Shown here one piece after another: positions 49,792 through 60,233 of a DNA stretch of 64,000 nt. The translations under genes and the position numbers were made by a program. The stretch is from Haloarcula amylovorans (GTDB lineage Archaea > Halobacteriota > Halobacteria > Halobacteriales > Haloarculaceae): positions 1,035,994-1,099,993 of the forward strand of contig NZ_SRIF01000002.1 in assembly GCF_004681185.1 (NCBI RefSeq). The letters are read 5' to 3'. Under the pieces are notes generated by a model. It saw only the letters and a list, made by a program, of their open reading frames with translations. It was not told the origin of the DNA and did no database searches. How positions within the stretch are numbered: the stretch's first letter is position 1; every line of letters begins with the position of its first letter.

Positions 49792-50808
49792 ATGCCACAA
49801 CCAAGCAGACCACGCAAAGGCTCGCTGGGCTTCGGCCCGCGCAAGCGCTCGACGACCGAGACGCCCCGCTTCAACAGCTGGCCGTCCGACGACGGGCAGG
49901 CGGGCGTCCAAGGGTTCGCCGGCTACAAGGCTGGCATGACACACGTCGTGCTCGTCAACGACGAACCCAACTCCCCCCGAGAGGGGATGGAGGAGACCGT
50001 CCCGGTGACGGTCGTCGAGACGCCGCCGATGCGCGCCATCGCCCTGCGAGCGTACGAAGATACGCCGTACGGCAAGCGTCCGCTGACGGAGGTCTGGACC
50101 GACGAGTTCCACGGTGAACTCGACCGGACTCTCGACCTGCCGGAGGACCACGACCCGGACGCTGCAGAGGAACAGGTACGCGACGCACTCGACAACGGGA
50201 ACCTCGGGGACGTGCGACTCATCACGCACACCGTCCCCGACGCCGTCCCGAGCGTCCCGAAGAAAAAGCCCGACGTGATGGAGACTCGCGTCGGCGGTAG
50301 CTCGCTCTCAGAGCGCCTCGACTACGCGCTCGAACTCGTCGGTGACGGCGGGGAACACGCGATGAACGACGTGTTCCGCGCCGGTGAGTACACCGACGTC
50401 GCGGGCGTCACCAAGGGCAAAGGGACGCAGGGTCCCGTCAAGCGCTGGGGCGTCCAGAAGCGAAAGGGCAAGCACGCCCGGCAGGGCTGGCGGCGCCGAA
50501 TCGGTAACCTCGGCCCGTGGAACCCCTCCCGCGTGCGCTCGACGGTCCCCCAGCAGGGCCAGACCGGCTACCACCAGCGCACCGAACTGAACAAGCGTCT
50601 CGTCGACATCGGCGAGGGCGACGAAGCGACCGTCGACGGCGGCTTCGTCAACTATGGCGAGGTCAACGGGCCGTACACGCTCGTGAAGGGCTCGGTGCCC
50701 GGGCCGGACAAGCGCCTGGTGCGCTTCCGCCCCGCGGTGCGTCCGAACGACCAACCGCGCCTCGACCCCGAGGTGCGCTACGTCTCCACCGAATCGAACC
50801 AAGGATAA
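49792..50808 (+). CDS. rpl3: Ribosomal protein uL3
   Basis: This 338-residue large-subunit protein reads MPQPSRPRKGSLGFGPRKRS at its start. Core motifs are QGFAGYKAGMTHVVLVND and TKGKGTQGPVKRWGVQKRKG near the peptidyl-transferase centre. The length is typical of archaeal L3. It is the first ribosomal gene in the S10-type cluster, 3 bases upstream of rpl4. Confidence 0.97.
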   Translation: MPQPSRPRKGSLGFGPRKRSTTETPRFNSWPSDDGQAGVQGFAGYKAGMTHVVLVNDEPNSPREGMEETVPVTVVETPPMRAIALRAYEDTPYGKRPLTEVWTDEFHGELDRTLDLPEDHDPDAAEEQVRDALDNGNLGDVRLITHTVPDAVPSVPKKKPDVMETRVGGSSLSERLDYALELVGDGGEHAMNDVFRAGEYTDVAGVTKGKGTQGPVKRWGVQKRKGKHARQGWRRRIGNLGPWNPSRVRSTVPQQGQTGYHQRTELNKRLVDIGEGDEATVDGGFVNYGEVNGPYTLVKGSVPGPDKRLVRFRPAVRPNDQPRLDPEVRYVSTESNQG

Positions 50809-50811
50809 CCT

Positions 50812-51552
50812 ATGCAGGCAACTATCTACGATCTGGACGGCGAGGCCGACGGCGAGGTCGACCTGCCGGACGTCTTCGAGACGCCCGTGCGGACCGACCT
50901 CATCCAGAAGGCCGTTCGCGCCGCCCAGGCAAACCGAAAGCAGGACTACGGGACCGACGAGTACGCCGGTCTCCGTACTCCGGCCGAATCGTTCGGTAGC
51001 GGTCGCGGACAGGCACACGTCCCGAAACAGGACGGTCGTGCCCGCCGCGTCCCGCAGGCGGTCAAGGGCCGCGCGGCCCACCCGCCGAAAGCCGAGAAGG
51101 ACCGTTCGCTCGACCTCAACGACAAGGAACGTCAGCTCGCCGTCCGCTCGGCGCTCGCCGCCACGACGGACGCCGAACTCGTCGCCGACCGCGGCCACGA
51201 GTTCGACCGCGACGAAGTCCCCGTCGTCGTCTCCGACGACTTCGAGGACCTCGTGAAGACCCAAGAGGTCGTCTCCCTGCTGGAGGCACTCTCGCTTCAC
51301 GCTGACATTGAGCGCGCGGACGACACGAAAATCAAGGCCGGACAGGGGAAGGCACGCGGTCGGAAGTACCGCCGCCCATCTTCCATCCTGTTCGTGACCA
51401 GCGACGAGCCATCGAAGGCCGCCCGCAATCTTGCGGGCGTCGACGTGGCGACGGCCCGCGAGGTCAACGCAGAGGACCTCGCACCCGGCGCAGCGCCCGG
51501 TCGGCTCACCGTCTTCACCGAATCCGCCGTCGAGGAGGTCGCAGACAGATGA
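50812..51552 (+). CDS. rpl4: Ribosomal protein uL4
   Basis: This 246-residue protein lines the polypeptide exit tunnel with its basic loop (residues 45-95, YAGLRTPAESFGSGRGQAHV). The globular part has FEDLVKTQEVVSLLEAL. It overlaps rpl23 by 4 bases. Confidence 0.96.
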   Translation: MQATIYDLDGEADGEVDLPDVFETPVRTDLIQKAVRAAQANRKQDYGTDEYAGLRTPAESFGSGRGQAHVPKQDGRARRVPQAVKGRAAHPPKAEKDRSLDLNDKERQLAVRSALAATTDAELVADRGHEFDRDEVPVVVSDDFEDLVKTQEVVSLLEALSLHADIERADDTKIKAGQGKARGRKYRRPSSILFVTSDEPSKAARNLAGVDVATAREVNAEDLAPGAAPGRLTVFTESAVEEVADR

Positions 51553-51806
51553 GTTGGGACGTCATCAAGTACCCGCACGTCACGGAGAAGGCCATGAACG
51601 ACATGGACTTCGACAACAAGCTCCAGTTCGTCGTCGACGACCGAGCCAACAAGGGCGACGTGGCAACGGCCATCGAGTCCCAGTACGAGGTCTCGGTGGT
51701 TAACGTGAACACACAGAATACGATGGACGGCGAGAAGAAGGCCGTCGTTCGCCTCTCCGAGGACGACGACGCCCAGGAAGTCGCCTCCAGGATCGGGGTG
51801 TTCTAA
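51549..51806 (+). CDS. rpl23: Ribosomal protein uL23
   Basis: This 85-residue protein (MSWDVIKYPHVTEKAMNDMD) sits at the exit-tunnel rim, where SRP and chaperones dock. NKLQFVVDDRANKGDVATAI is the conserved core. It lacks the eukaryotic N-terminal extension. ATG overlaps the rpl4 stop. Confidence 0.96.
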   Translation: MSWDVIKYPHVTEKAMNDMDFDNKLQFVVDDRANKGDVATAIESQYEVSVVNVNTQNTMDGEKKAVVRLSEDDDAQEVASRIGVF

Positions 51807-51808
51807 CG

Positions 51809-52531
51809 ATGGGACGACGAATTCAGGGACAACGACGCGGTCGCGGGACGTCCACGTTCCGGGCGCCCTCCCACCGCTACAAGGCAGACCTACAGCACCG
51901 GAAAGTCGAGGACGGCGACGTCGTCGCCGGGACGGTCGTGGACATCGAACACGACCCCGCTCGCTCGGCACCCGTCGCGGCCGTCGAGTTCGAGGACGGC
52001 GACCGCCGCCTCGTGCTCGCGCCCGAGGGCGTCGGCGTCGGCGACGAACTACAGGTCGGCGTCAGCGCCGAGATTGCCCCCGGGAACACGCTCCCGCTCG
52101 CGGAGATTCCCGAAGGGGTTCCGGTCTGCAACGTCGAGTCCAGCCCCGGCGACGGCGGGCGCTTCGCCCGCTCGTCGGGTGTCAACGCTACGCTGCTCAC
52201 CCACGACCGCAACGTCGCGGTCGTCAAGCTCCCCTCCGGGGAGATGAAGCGGCTGGACCCGCAGTGTCGCGCCACCGTCGGCGTCGTCGCCGGCGGCGGC
52301 CGCACTGACAAGCCGATGGTCAAGGCCGGGAACAAGTATCACAAGATGAAAGCGCGCGGGACGAAGTGGCCCAACGTCCGCGGTGTGGCGATGAACGCCG
52401 TCGACCACCCCTTCGGTGGCGGTGGCCGCCAGCACCCCGGCAAGCCCAAGTCCGTCTCGCGTAACACGCCGCCGGGACGCAAGGTCGGGGACATCGCCTC
52501 GAAGCGGACCGGCCGAGGTGGCAACGAATGA
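51809..52531 (+). CDS. rpl2: Ribosomal protein uL2
   Basis: This 240-residue protein is needed for subunit joining and peptidyl transfer. [20 protein letters not shown] contains the conserved histidine-rich loop near the active centre. The start [20 protein letters not shown] is normal. It overlaps rps19 by 4 bases. Confidence 0.97.
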   Translation: MGRRIQGQRRGRGTSTFRAPSHRYKADLQHRKVEDGDVVAGTVVDIEHDPARSAPVAAVEFEDGDRRLVLAPEGVGVGDELQVGVSAEIAPGNTLPLAEIPEGVPVCNVESSPGDGGRFARSSGVNATLLTHDRNVAVVKLPSGEMKRLDPQCRATVGVVAGGGRTDKPMVKAGNKYHKMKARGTKWPNVRGVAMNAVDHPFGGGGRQHPGKPKSVSRNTPPGRKVGDIASKRTGRGGNE

Positions 52532-52950
52532 GTTCGGAATATCAAATCGGCCACGAAGGAGAGTTCTCCTTCCGCGGCCACACGCTCGACGAGCTGCAGG
52601 AGATGGAGCTCGAAGAAGTCGCGGAACTGCTCCCCGCTCGCCAGCGGCGAAGTATCAAACGCGGTCTGACCGAGGAGAAGCAGAAACTGCTCGAGAAGGC
52701 CCGCGACGCCGAGGAGGAGGCGACGGCGAACGACCCCATCCGGACACACCTGCGCGACATGCCGGTGCTGCCGGAGATGGTCGACATCACCTTCGCCGTC
52801 CACGCCGGTCAGAGCTTCGAGCGCGTCAAAGTCGAGCCCGCGATGCTCGGTCACTACCTCGGTGAGTTCCAGCTCACCCGTAGCGACGTCGAACACGGCC
52901 AGGCCGGTATCGGGGCGACACGCTCCTCGAAGTTCGTACCGCTCAAGTAA
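52528..52950 (+). CDS. rps19: Ribosomal protein uS19
   Basis: This 140-residue small-subunit head protein carries [20 protein letters not shown] and the C-terminal [20 protein letters not shown] core that contacts uS13. The archaeal N-terminal extension (about 50 residues) is present. It overlaps rpl2 and ends 2 bases before rpl22. Confidence 0.96.
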   Translation: MSSEYQIGHEGEFSFRGHTLDELQEMELEEVAELLPARQRRSIKRGLTEEKQKLLEKARDAEEEATANDPIRTHLRDMPVLPEMVDITFAVHAGQSFERVKVEPAMLGHYLGEFQLTRSDVEHGQAGIGATRSSKFVPLK

Positions 52951-52952
52951 TC

Positions 52953-53414
52953 ATGGGAATCAGCTACTCAGTCGACGCCGACCCGGAAACCACCGCGAAA
53001 GCCATGCTCCGGGAGCGGCAGATGAGCCACAAGCACAGCAAGGCCGTCGCCCGAGAGATCAAGGGCAAGACGGCGGGCGACGCCGTCGAGTTCCTCGAAG
53101 CGGTCATCGAGGGCGACCAGCCGGTCGCGTTCAAACAGCACAACTCGGGCGTCGGCCACAAGAGCAAGGTCGACGGCTGGGACGCCGGTCGCTACCCGGA
53201 GAAGGCCAGCGAGGCCTTCATCGACCTGCTGGAGAACGCCGTCGGCAACGCCGACCACCAGGGCTTCGACGGTGAAGCCATGGAGATAATGCACGTCGCC
53301 GCCCACAAGGTCGGCGAACAGCAGGGTCGCAAACCGCGTGCGATGGGCCGGGCCTCCGCCTGGAACTCCACGCTGGTCGACGTCGAACTCATCCTTGAGG
53401 AGGTCGAGAACTGA
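52953..53414 (+). CDS. rpl22: Ribosomal protein uL22
   Basis: This 153-residue protein has its conserved extended hairpin near residue 125-140 (GRKPRAMGRASAWNSTLV) reaching into the exit tunnel. MGISYSVDADPETTAKAMLR starts the archaeal form. It overlaps rps3 by one base. Confidence 0.96.
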   Translation: MGISYSVDADPETTAKAMLRERQMSHKHSKAVAREIKGKTAGDAVEFLEAVIEGDQPVAFKQHNSGVGHKSKVDGWDAGRYPEKASEAFIDLLENAVGNADHQGFDGEAMEIMHVAAHKVGEQQGRKPRAMGRASAWNSTLVDVELILEEVEN

Positions 53415-54358
53415 TGGCCGACGAACAGCAATTCATCGAAGACGGCCTTCAGCGGACCCAGATCGACGAGTTCTTCGCAGACGAACTCGGTCGTGCGGGT
53501 TACGGCGGCATGGACGTCGCCAAGACCCCGATGGGGACCCAGATCGTCCTCAAAGCCGAGAAACCCGGAATGGTCATCGGCAAGGGCGGGAAGAACATCC
53601 GCAAGATCACGACGGAACTCGAAGACCGGTTCGACCTCGACGACCCGCAGATCGACGTGCAGGAAGTCGACGAACCGGACCTCAACGCCCGCATCGTCGC
53701 GGACCGTCTGGGCAACGCCCTCGAACGCGGCTGGTACTTCCGCAAGGCCGGTCACACCACGATCGACCGCATCATGGAAGCCGGCGCGCTGGGTGCCGAG
53801 ATCGTCCTCTCCGGGAAGGTCACGGGCGCTCGCTCGCGCGTCGAGAAGTTCAACCGCGGCTACATCAAGCACAACGGCGAACCCGCCGAAGAGATTGTCG
53901 ACAGCGGTGTCGGCGTCGCCGTGATGAAACTCGGTACCATCGGCGTGCGGGTGAAGATCATCCCGCCGAACGCCGAACTCCCCGACGACTTCGAGATCTA
54001 CGAGGACGTCGAGGTCGAGGACTACGTCGCCGAGACCGACGGCGAGTCAGTCGAGGAACTCCTCGAAGGCGAACCCGAAGACGAGAGCGTCGAGGGTGCC
54101 GATGTCGAGGTCTCCGACGAACCCGACGACGGCGACGAGCAGGTCGCCGACGACGGCCGCGACGAAGAGGCCGAGGTCGAAGAGGAAGTCGTCGCAGAAG
54201 AGGTCGACGTTCCGACCGATGACGACGTCGAGGACGTCGATGTCGACGAACTCGAAGACGCCGTCGACGAGGAACTCGACGAGGACGTCGAGGCCGAAGC
54301 CGAAGAACTCATGGGCGAGATGGATAGCGCGGACGACCAGGAGGATGACGAAGAATGA
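53414..54358 (+). CDS. rps3: Ribosomal protein uS3 with acidic tail
   Basis: This 314-residue protein binds mRNA at the small-subunit entry. The KH domain holds KPGMVIGKGGKNIRKIT. From about residue 205 to the end the sequence is almost only Glu/Asp/Val, a long acidic tail much longer than in non-halophiles (about 210-240 residues). Such tails are a known halophile trait. The gene overlaps rpl29 by 4 bases. Confidence 0.95.
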   Translation: MADEQQFIEDGLQRTQIDEFFADELGRAGYGGMDVAKTPMGTQIVLKAEKPGMVIGKGGKNIRKITTELEDRFDLDDPQIDVQEVDEPDLNARIVADRLGNALERGWYFRKAGHTTIDRIMEAGALGAEIVLSGKVTGARSRVEKFNRGYIKHNGEPAEEIVDSGVGVAVMKLGTIGVRVKIIPPNAELPDDFEIYEDVEVEDYVAETDGESVEELLEGEPEDESVEGADVEVSDEPDDGDEQVADDGRDEEAEVEEEVVAEEVDVPTDDDVEDVDVDELEDAVDEELDEDVEAEAEELMGEMDSADDQEDDEE

Positions 54359-54570
54359 CCGTCCTCCACGTCCAGGAAGTCCGTGACATGACGGCCGCCG
54401 AGCGAGAGGCGGAACTCGACGACCTCAAGACGGAACTGCTCAACGCCCGGGCCGTGCAGGCCGCGGGTGGTGCTCCGGAGAACCCGGGTCGCATCAAACA
54501 ACTGAAGAAGGCCATCGCCCGGATCAAGACGATTCAGCGCGAAGACGGCGACCTTCAGGAGAACGAATAA
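54355..54570 (+). CDS. rpl29: Ribosomal protein uL29
   Basis: This 71-residue two-helix protein near the exit tunnel reads MTVLHVQEVRDMTAAEREAE and NPGRIKQLKKAIARIKTI. It overlaps rps3 by 4 bases and the RNase P gene by one base. Confidence 0.94.
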   Translation: MTVLHVQEVRDMTAAEREAELDDLKTELLNARAVQAAGGAPENPGRIKQLKKAIARIKTIQREDGDLQENE

Positions 54571-54857
54571 TGCCACTGACACCCGAGACGCTCTCACGTC
54601 ACGAACTCGTCGGCCTCGACGTCGAGGTCGTCGCCGCGTCCAATCCGGACGCTATCGGCATCAGCGGAGTCGTCGTCGTTGAGACGACGCAGACGCTGAC
54701 CATCGAGGGAGCAGACCGGGTGTGGCACGTGCCGAAGGACAGCGCGACGTTCGCGTTCACGCTCGACGACGGACCGCGAGTCCGCGTCGAGGGCGAGACG
54801 CTCGTCGCTCGTCCCGCTCGTCGCACAGAGAATTCAGGTGATTCCAAATGGCGCTAG
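54570..54857 (+). CDS. rnp1: RNase P protein component 1 (Rpp29/POP4)
   Basis: This 95-residue Sm-like beta-barrel protein activates the RNase P RNA for tRNA 5' processing. [20 protein letters not shown] and the beta-strand [15 protein letters not shown] are characteristic. It is embedded between rpl29 and rps17, the normal archaeal place, and overlaps rps17 by 10 bases. Confidence 0.93.
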   Translation: MPLTPETLSRHELVGLDVEVVAASNPDAIGISGVVVVETTQTLTIEGADRVWHVPKDSATFAFTLDDGPRVRVEGETLVARPARRTENSGDSKWR

Positions 54858-55201
54858 GACTGAACGTACAGGAACCGGAAACGACCTGTACCGACCAGAA
54901 CTGCCCGTTCCACGGAGAGCTCTCCGTGCGCGGTCAGACGCTGGACGGTGAGGTCGCTTCCACTGACATGGAGAAGACCGTCGTCGTCGAACGTGAGTAC
55001 GACGTGAAGGTGCCGAAGTACGACCGCTTTATGAAGCGGCGGAGCCGCGTTCCGGCTCACGCACCCGACTGTCTCGACCTCGCGGTCGGTGACACGGTCA
55101 CGATAGCAGAGTGTCGACCGCTCTCGAAGACGAAGAGTCACGTCGTCGTCAGTGTGGGCTCGGACGAGGCCACAGACGACGCCGAGGACGGTGAGAACTA
55201 A
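54848..55201 (+). CDS. rps17: Ribosomal protein uS17
   Basis: This 117-residue OB-fold protein binds 16S r[21 protein letters not shown] is the archaeal/eukaryotic N-terminal extension. Core [20 protein letters not shown] follows. It overlaps rnp1 and ends on the first base of rpl14. Confidence 0.95.
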   Translation: MALGLNVQEPETTCTDQNCPFHGELSVRGQTLDGEVASTDMEKTVVVEREYDVKVPKYDRFMKRRSRVPAHAPDCLDLAVGDTVTIAECRPLSKTKSHVVVSVGSDEATDDAEDGEN

Positions 55202-55599
55202 TGGAGGCGCTCAACGCAGACGTCACCCAAGGACTGGAGAAGGGCTCGCTCATCACGTGTGCCGACAACACAGGCGCACGCGAGCTGAAAGTCATCTCCG
55301 TCCACGGCTACTCGGGGACGAAAAACCGGCATCCGAAGGCCGGGCTGGGCGACAAGATCACGGTGTCGGTCACCAAGGGGACGCCCGAGATGCGTCGTCA
55401 GGTGCTCGAAGCCGTCGTCGTCCGACAGCGAAAGCCAATCCGCCGTCCAGACGGCACCCGCGTCAAGTTCGAAGACAACGCGGCCGTCATCGTGGACGAG
55501 AACGAGGACCCGCGCGGGACCGAGCTGAAAGGTCCTATCTCGCGGGAAGTCGCGGAACGGTTCGGAAGTGTCGCCTCCGCAGCGACGATGATTGTATAG
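55201..55599 (+). CDS. rpl14: Ribosomal protein uL14
   Basis: This 132-residue beta-barrel protein at the subunit interface reads [19 protein letters not shown] and has [20 protein letters not shown]. The core is well conserved. It overlaps rps17 by one base and is followed by rpl24 after 4 bases. Confidence 0.96.
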   Translation: MEALNADVTQGLEKGSLITCADNTGARELKVISVHGYSGTKNRHPKAGLGDKITVSVTKGTPEMRRQVLEAVVVRQRKPIRRPDGTRVKFEDNAAVIVDENEDPRGTELKGPISREVAERFGSVASAATMIV

Positions 55600-55603
55600 A
55601 ACC

Positions 55604-55966
55604 ATGAGCAAGCAACCAGACAAACAGCGAACGAGTCAACGACGCGCGCCGCTCCACGAGCGACACAAGCAGGTGCGGGCCACGCTCTCGGCCGACCTCC
55701 GCGAGGAGTACGGCCAGCGAAACGTCCGCGTCAACGCTGGGGACACTGTCGAGGTGCTCCGTGGCGACTTCGCCGGCGAAGAGGCCGAAGTCGTCAACGT
55801 CGACCTCACGGACGCCGTCATCCACGTCGAGGACGTCGTCCTCGAGAAGACCGATGGCGAGGAAGTCCCCCGCCCGCTCGACACCTCGAACGTTCGAGTG
55901 ACCGAGCTGACGCTCGAAGACGACCAGCGCGAAGCGCGTCTCGAATCGGAGGATGATTCCGCATGA
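55604..55966 (+). CDS. rpl24: Ribosomal protein uL24
   Basis: This 120-residue KOW-domain protein ([40 protein letters not shown]) begins 50S assembly. The start at 55604 is chosen over an in-frame ATG four codons earlier that overlaps rpl14. It overlaps rps4e by 4 bases. Confidence 0.95.
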   Translation: MSKQPDKQRTSQRRAPLHERHKQVRATLSADLREEYGQRNVRVNAGDTVEVLRGDFAGEEAEVVNVDLTDAVIHVEDVVLEKTDGEEVPRPLDTSNVRVTELTLEDDQREARLESEDDSA

Positions 55967-56703
55967 GTAAGCATCAGAAGCGACTCTCGGTGCCGGACAG
56001 CTGGCCCGTAGAGCGCAAGACAGCGACGTTTACGGTGAAGGCCGGTGCCGGCCCGCACGGTGAATCGGGGGTCCCCCTCCTCATCGTTTTGCGGGACGTG
56101 CTCGGCTACGCCGACAGCCGCAAAGAAGCGCGCTACGCGCTCAACGAGGACAACGTGCTCATCAACGGTAAGGCCGTCTCCGACGAGGAGCGGCCTGTCG
56201 GGATGTTCGACATCCTCGCCTTCACCGAGCGCGACGAGTACTATCGGGTGTTCCCCGGCGAGGGCGGTCGGCTGGCGCTGACCCCCATCGTCGCGGACGC
56301 AGCCGACTCCAAACTGGGCAAGATCGTCAACAAGACCCACGTCGCCGGTGGCGACGTTCAGTTGGCGCTCCACGACGGCGAGACGCTCGTCGTCGAAGAC
56401 GACCAGACCTACGACGTCGGCGACTCCATCGTCGTCGACAACGAGAGTACCGACGTGGTCGCCCACTTCGAGTACGAGGAGGGCGCACTCGTCACGGCCG
56501 TCGACGGCGCACACGCCGGCGAAATCGGGACTGTCGACGAGATTCAGGTCACGCCCGGCTCCGCTCAGAACAACGTCCTCGTCTCGCAGGAAGACATCGA
56601 CGGCGAGGAGTCGGAGGGAGACGCCGACGGCTTCGAGACGGTCGAAGAGTACGTCGTCGTCATCGACGAGAACTTCACGGGCGACGGAGGTGACGACGAA
56701 TGA
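55963..56703 (+). CDS. rps4e: Ribosomal protein eS4
   Basis: This 246-residue archaeal/eukaryotic small-subunit protein has an S4-like RNA-binding part (residues 40-100) and a KOW motif near residues 180-205 ([20 protein letters not shown]). The acidic C-terminus (about 230-246) is halophile-like. It overlaps rpl24 and rpl5 by 4 bases each. Confidence 0.95.
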   Translation: MSKHQKRLSVPDSWPVERKTATFTVKAGAGPHGESGVPLLIVLRDVLGYADSRKEARYALNEDNVLINGKAVSDEERPVGMFDILAFTERDEYYRVFPGEGGRLALTPIVADAADSKLGKIVNKTHVAGGDVQLALHDGETLVVEDDQTYDVGDSIVVDNESTDVVAHFEYEEGALVTAVDGAHAGEIGTVDEIQVTPGSAQNNVLVSQEDIDGEESEGDADGFETVEEYVVVIDENFTGDGGDDE

Positions 56704-57230
56704 GTTCCGAGAGCGAATCCGGTGACTTCCACGAGATGCGGGAACCCCGCGTCGAGAAAGTCGTCGTCCACATGGGCATCGGTCACGGTGGCCGTGACCT
56801 CGCCAACGCCGAGGACATCCTCGGCGAGATTACGGGACAGAACCCGGTTCGGACGAAGGCCAAGCGGACCGTCGGCGAGTTCGACATCCGCGAGGGCGAC
56901 CCCATCGGTGCGAAGGTCACCTTGCGCGACGAGGCCGCAGCAGAGTTCCTCGACACCGCCCTGCCGCTCGCCGAGATGAAACAGAGCCAGTTCGACGACA
57001 CCGGCAACTTCAGCTTCGGCGTCGAAGAACACACCGAGTTCCCGAGCCAGGAGTACGACCCGAGCATCGGAATCTACGGGCTGGACGTGACGGTCAACCT
57101 CGTCCGCCCCGGCTACCGCGTCGCCAAGCGAGACCAGGCGTCGCGCTCGATTCCGTCGAACCATCGACTCAACCCCGAGGACGCAACGGCGTTCGTCGAG
57201 TCGACCTTCGACGTGGAGGTGAGCGAATGA
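56700..57230 (+). CDS. rpl5: Ribosomal protein uL5
   Basis: This 176-residue 5S rRNA-binding protein reads [20 protein letters not shown] and [17 protein letters not shown]. It overlaps rps4e by 4 bases and rps14 by 4 bases. Confidence 0.95.
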   Translation: MSSESESGDFHEMREPRVEKVVVHMGIGHGGRDLANAEDILGEITGQNPVRTKAKRTVGEFDIREGDPIGAKVTLRDEAAAEFLDTALPLAEMKQSQFDDTGNFSFGVEEHTEFPSQEYDPSIGIYGLDVTVNLVRPGYRVAKRDQASRSIPSNHRLNPEDATAFVESTFDVEVSE

Positions 57231-57406
57231 GCGAAAGTGAAACCACAGAAGAGCCCGACGCCGCCGAGAGCGAGCGGACCGGCCAGCTCGAGTCCTGTCA
57301 GCGCTGCGGGCGCGAACAGGGACTCGTCGGCAAGTACGACATCTGGCTGTGTCGCCAGTGCTTCCGCGAAATCTCGCGGGGAATGGGCTTTAAGAAGTAC
57401 AGCTAA
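57227..57406 (+). CDS. rps14: Ribosomal protein uS14 (zinc-binding)
   Basis: This 59-residue protein, too short for most ORF cutoffs, reads [20 protein letters not shown] with CRQC: four cysteines bind zinc. The C-terminal [14 protein letters not shown] is the universal end. The N-terminus is acidic and halophile-like. ATG at 57227 overlaps the rpl5 stop. Confidence 0.96.
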   Translation: MSESETTEEPDAAESERTGQLESCQRCGREQGLVGKYDIWLCRQCFREISRGMGFKKYS

Positions 57407-57408
57407 CC

Positions 57409-57801
57409 ATGACAGGAAACGACCCATTCGCCAACGCCCTATCGGCCATCGACAACGCCGAGAGCGTCGGGCATCTGGATCAGACGGTATCGCCCGCTTC
57501 GAACGAGATCGGCTCCGTCCTCGAGGTCTTCTACGACCGCGGGTACATCGACGGCTTCAGCTTCGTCGACGACGGCAAGGCCGGTGAGTTCGAGGTCGAA
57601 CTGAAAGGTGCCATCAACGAGTGTGGCCCGGTCAAGCCCCGCTACTCTGCGGGTGCAGACGAGTTCGAGAAGTGGGAGAAGCGGTTCCTCCCTGCCCGTG
57701 ACTACGGGACACTCGTCGTCTCGACCAGCCACGGCATCATGAGCCACTACGAGGCCCGCGAGGAGGGCGTCGGTGGCCAAGTCATCGCGTACGTATACTG
57801 A
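57409..57801 (+). CDS. rps8: Ribosomal protein uS8
   Basis: This 130-residue small-subunit assembly protein has MTGNDPFANALSAIDNAESV and the C-terminal core YGTLVVSTSHGIMSHYEARE. It lies 2 bases after rps14 and 2 bases before rpl6. Confidence 0.95.
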   Translation: MTGNDPFANALSAIDNAESVGHLDQTVSPASNEIGSVLEVFYDRGYIDGFSFVDDGKAGEFEVELKGAINECGPVKPRYSAGADEFEKWEKRFLPARDYGTLVVSTSHGIMSHYEAREEGVGGQVIAYVY

Positions 57802-57803
57802 CA

Positions 57804-58340
57804 ATGCCACGAGTAGAACTGGAAATTCCGGAGGACGTGACCGCCGAACTGGACCATCTCGACCTCACCGTCGAGGGTGACAACGGTAGCGTCACGCGTC
57901 GGCTCTGGTATCCCGCTATCGACGTCTCCGTCGAGGACGGCGTCGTCGTCATCGAGTCCGAAGAAGCGGACGCGAAGACGAACTCGACTATCGGGACCTT
58001 CGAGAGCCACGTAGAGAACATGTTCCACGGCGTGACCGAGGGCTGGGAGTACGAGATGGAAGTCTTCTACTCTCACTTCCCCATGCAGGTCAACGTCGAA
58101 GGTGACGAAGTCGTCATCGAGAACTTCCTCGGCGAGCGAGCGGCCCGTCGGACCACCATCCACGGTGACACCGACGTGTCGGTCGACGGTGAGGAACTGA
58201 CCCTGTCTGGGTCCGACATCGAAGCCGTCGGCCAGACCGCCGCGGACATCGAACAGCTCACGCGCATCAACGACAAGGACGTGCGCGTGTTTCAGGACGG
58301 GGTGTACATCACCCAGAAACCGAGCCGAGGTGACGCCTAA
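57804..58340 (+). CDS. rpl6: Ribosomal protein uL6
   Basis: This 178-residue protein near the GTPase centre ([20 protein letters not shown]) has the two-fold repeated alpha/beta domain; the second half ends with [20 protein letters not shown]. It overlaps rpl32e by one base. Confidence 0.95.
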   Translation: MPRVELEIPEDVTAELDHLDLTVEGDNGSVTRRLWYPAIDVSVEDGVVVIESEEADAKTNSTIGTFESHVENMFHGVTEGWEYEMEVFYSHFPMQVNVEGDEVVIENFLGERAARRTTIHGDTDVSVDGEELTLSGSDIEAVGQTAADIEQLTRINDKDVRVFQDGVYITQKPSRGDA

Positions 58341-59221
58341 TGGCAGACAACCCCGACAGAAAAAGCAGCGACGCCGACGCGAACGAGGAGGCCCTCACAC
58401 AGGGTGACGGCCCGCAGGAAGACGTCGAGTCCGAACAGCCGCTCGACGGCGAGCGCGCCGAAGACCCCGACGAGGTCGCAGAGCAGGCCGAATCGGACGA
58501 GGAGTCCGAAACGGACGACGGCGAGGAAGAAGAAGAACTCGAGCTGACCGACATCAGCGGCGTCGGCGACTCGAAGGCCGAATCGCTTCGCGAGGCCGGC
58601 TTCGACACGGTCGACGACGTTCGCGCTGCCGACCAGTCCGCACTCGCGGAGGTCGACGGTATCGGGAACGCGCTCGCGGCCCGAATCAAGGCCGACGTCG
58701 GCGGACTCGAAGTCGATACCGAGACCGAGGCCGAAGTCGAAGAGGAAGGCGGCGAAGAAGAGCCCGACGAGGACGTGGAGACGGAACTCCAGCCTCGCGG
58801 GCTCGCCGAGAAGACGCCCGACCTCGACGACGAAGCGGCTCGACTGCTGGCACAGCGACACCGCGTCGGCACGCCGCAGTTCAACCGACAGGACTACCAC
58901 AAGAAAAAGCGCGTCCCGACCGCCTGGCGCCGCCCGCGCGGCCAGCTATCGAAGCAGCGCCGCGGCATCAAAGGGAAAGGCGACACGGTCGAGGCGGGCT
59001 TCCGCTCGCCGAAGGCAGTCCGCGGGAAGCACCCCTCGGGCTTCGAGGAGGTCCGCGTGCACAACGTGGACGACTTAGAGGGCATCGACGGCGATGTCGA
59101 GGCGGCCCGGATCGCCTCGAAGGTTGGTGCCCGCAAGCGCGAGCGCATCGAGGAAGCAGCCGAGGACGCGGGTATCCGCGTGCTCAACCCCACCTACGTC
59201 GAAGTCGAGGTGAACGAGTAA
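58340..59221 (+). CDS. rpl32e: Ribosomal protein eL32 with HhH extension
   Basis: This 293-residue protein is much longer than eL32 elsewhere (about 130). Residues 1-70 are acidic; residues 70-125 hold a helix-hairpin-helix pattern ([18 protein letters not shown], then [13 protein letters not shown]). The eL32 core is in the last 130 residues ([20 protein letters not shown]). This extension is known in halophiles; its role is not clear, maybe rRNA binding. It overlaps rpl19e by one base. Confidence 0.92.
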   Translation: MADNPDRKSSDADANEEALTQGDGPQEDVESEQPLDGERAEDPDEVAEQAESDEESETDDGEEEEELELTDISGVGDSKAESLREAGFDTVDDVRAADQSALAEVDGIGNALAARIKADVGGLEVDTETEAEVEEEGGEEEPDEDVETELQPRGLAEKTPDLDDEAARLLAQRHRVGTPQFNRQDYHKKKRVPTAWRRPRGQLSKQRRGIKGKGDTVEAGFRSPKAVRGKHPSGFEEVRVHNVDDLEGIDGDVEAARIASKVGARKRERIEEAAEDAGIRVLNPTYVEVEVNE

Positions 59222-59670
59222 TGACGGACCTCTCCGCACAGAAGCGACTCGCAGCGGACGTCCTCGACGTCGGGAAGAATCGCGTCTGGTTCGACCCCGA
59301 ACAGCAAGGGGACATCGCGGACGCGATTACCCGCGAGGACGTGCGCGAACTAGTCGATGAGGGCGCCATCCAGGCGAAAGACAAGAAGGGCAACTCCCGC
59401 GGCCGCGCCCGGGAACGCCAGAAGAAGCGTGCGTACGGCCACCAGAAAGGTGCCGGCAACCGAAAAGGTAAGGCCGGGGCACGTCAGGACCCCAAAGAAG
59501 AATGGGAGTCGCGCATCCGCGCACAGCGAAAGAAGCTGCGCGAACTGCGCGACGACGGCACGCTCTCGAGTTCGCAGTACCGCGACCTGTACGATAAGGC
59601 AGGCGGTGGCGAGTTCGACAGCGTGGCCGACCTCGAACGATATATCGACGCAAACCACGGTGACGAATAA
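59221..59670 (+). CDS. rpl19e: Ribosomal protein eL19
   Basis: This 149-residue protein with [20 protein letters not shown] and the basic helical linker GRARERQKKRAYGHQKGAG is the archaeal/eukaryotic L19. It overlaps rpl32e and rpl18 by one base. Confidence 0.95.
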   Translation: MTDLSAQKRLAADVLDVGKNRVWFDPEQQGDIADAITREDVRELVDEGAIQAKDKKGNSRGRARERQKKRAYGHQKGAGNRKGKAGARQDPKEEWESRIRAQRKKLRELRDDGTLSSSQYRDLYDKAGGGEFDSVADLERYIDANHGDE

Positions 59671-60233
59671 TGGCGACAGGACCACGATACAACGTGCCGA
59701 TGCGGCGACGCCGCGAGGCCCGTACCGATTACCATCAGCGGTTGCGCCTGCTGAAATCCGGCAAGCCCCGCCTCGTTGCTCGAAAGAGCAACAAGCACGT
59801 CAGGGCGCAGCTGGTGACGCTTGGCCAGAACGGTGACCGAACGCTCGCGGCCGCACATTCGAGCGATCTCGAAGAGTACGGCTGGGAGGCCCCGACGGGC
59901 AACATGCCCGCGGCATACCTCACCGGTCTGCTCGCCGGGCTTCGCGCGCAAGATGCGGGCGTCGAGGAAGCGGTGCTCGACATCGGCCTCAACACCCCGA
60001 CCCCAGGTAGCAAAGTATTCGCAATACAGGAAGGCGCAATCGACGCCGGGCTCGAAGTCCCCCACAACGACGACGTGCTCGCCGATTGGCAGCGCACGCG
60101 CGGTGCCCACATCGCCGAGTACGCAGAACAGCTGGACGACCCGCTGTACAGCGGAGACTTCGACGCCGAAGACCTCCCGGAACACTTCGACGAAGTGCGG
60201 GAGACACTACTCGAAGGTGACATCGAACTATGA
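59670..60233 (+). CDS. rpl18: Ribosomal protein uL18
   Basis: This 187-residue 5S rRNA-binding protein reads [20 protein letters not shown] and [20 protein letters not shown]. The N-terminal basic part and the longer C-terminal tail are typical of archaea. It overlaps rps5 by 4 bases. Confidence 0.95.
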   Translation: MATGPRYNVPMRRRREARTDYHQRLRLLKSGKPRLVARKSNKHVRAQLVTLGQNGDRTLAAAHSSDLEEYGWEAPTGNMPAAYLTGLLAGLRAQDAGVEEAVLDIGLNTPTPGSKVFAIQEGAIDAGLEVPHNDDVLADWQRTRGAHIAEYAEQLDDPLYSGDFDAEDLPEHFDEVRETLLEGDIEL

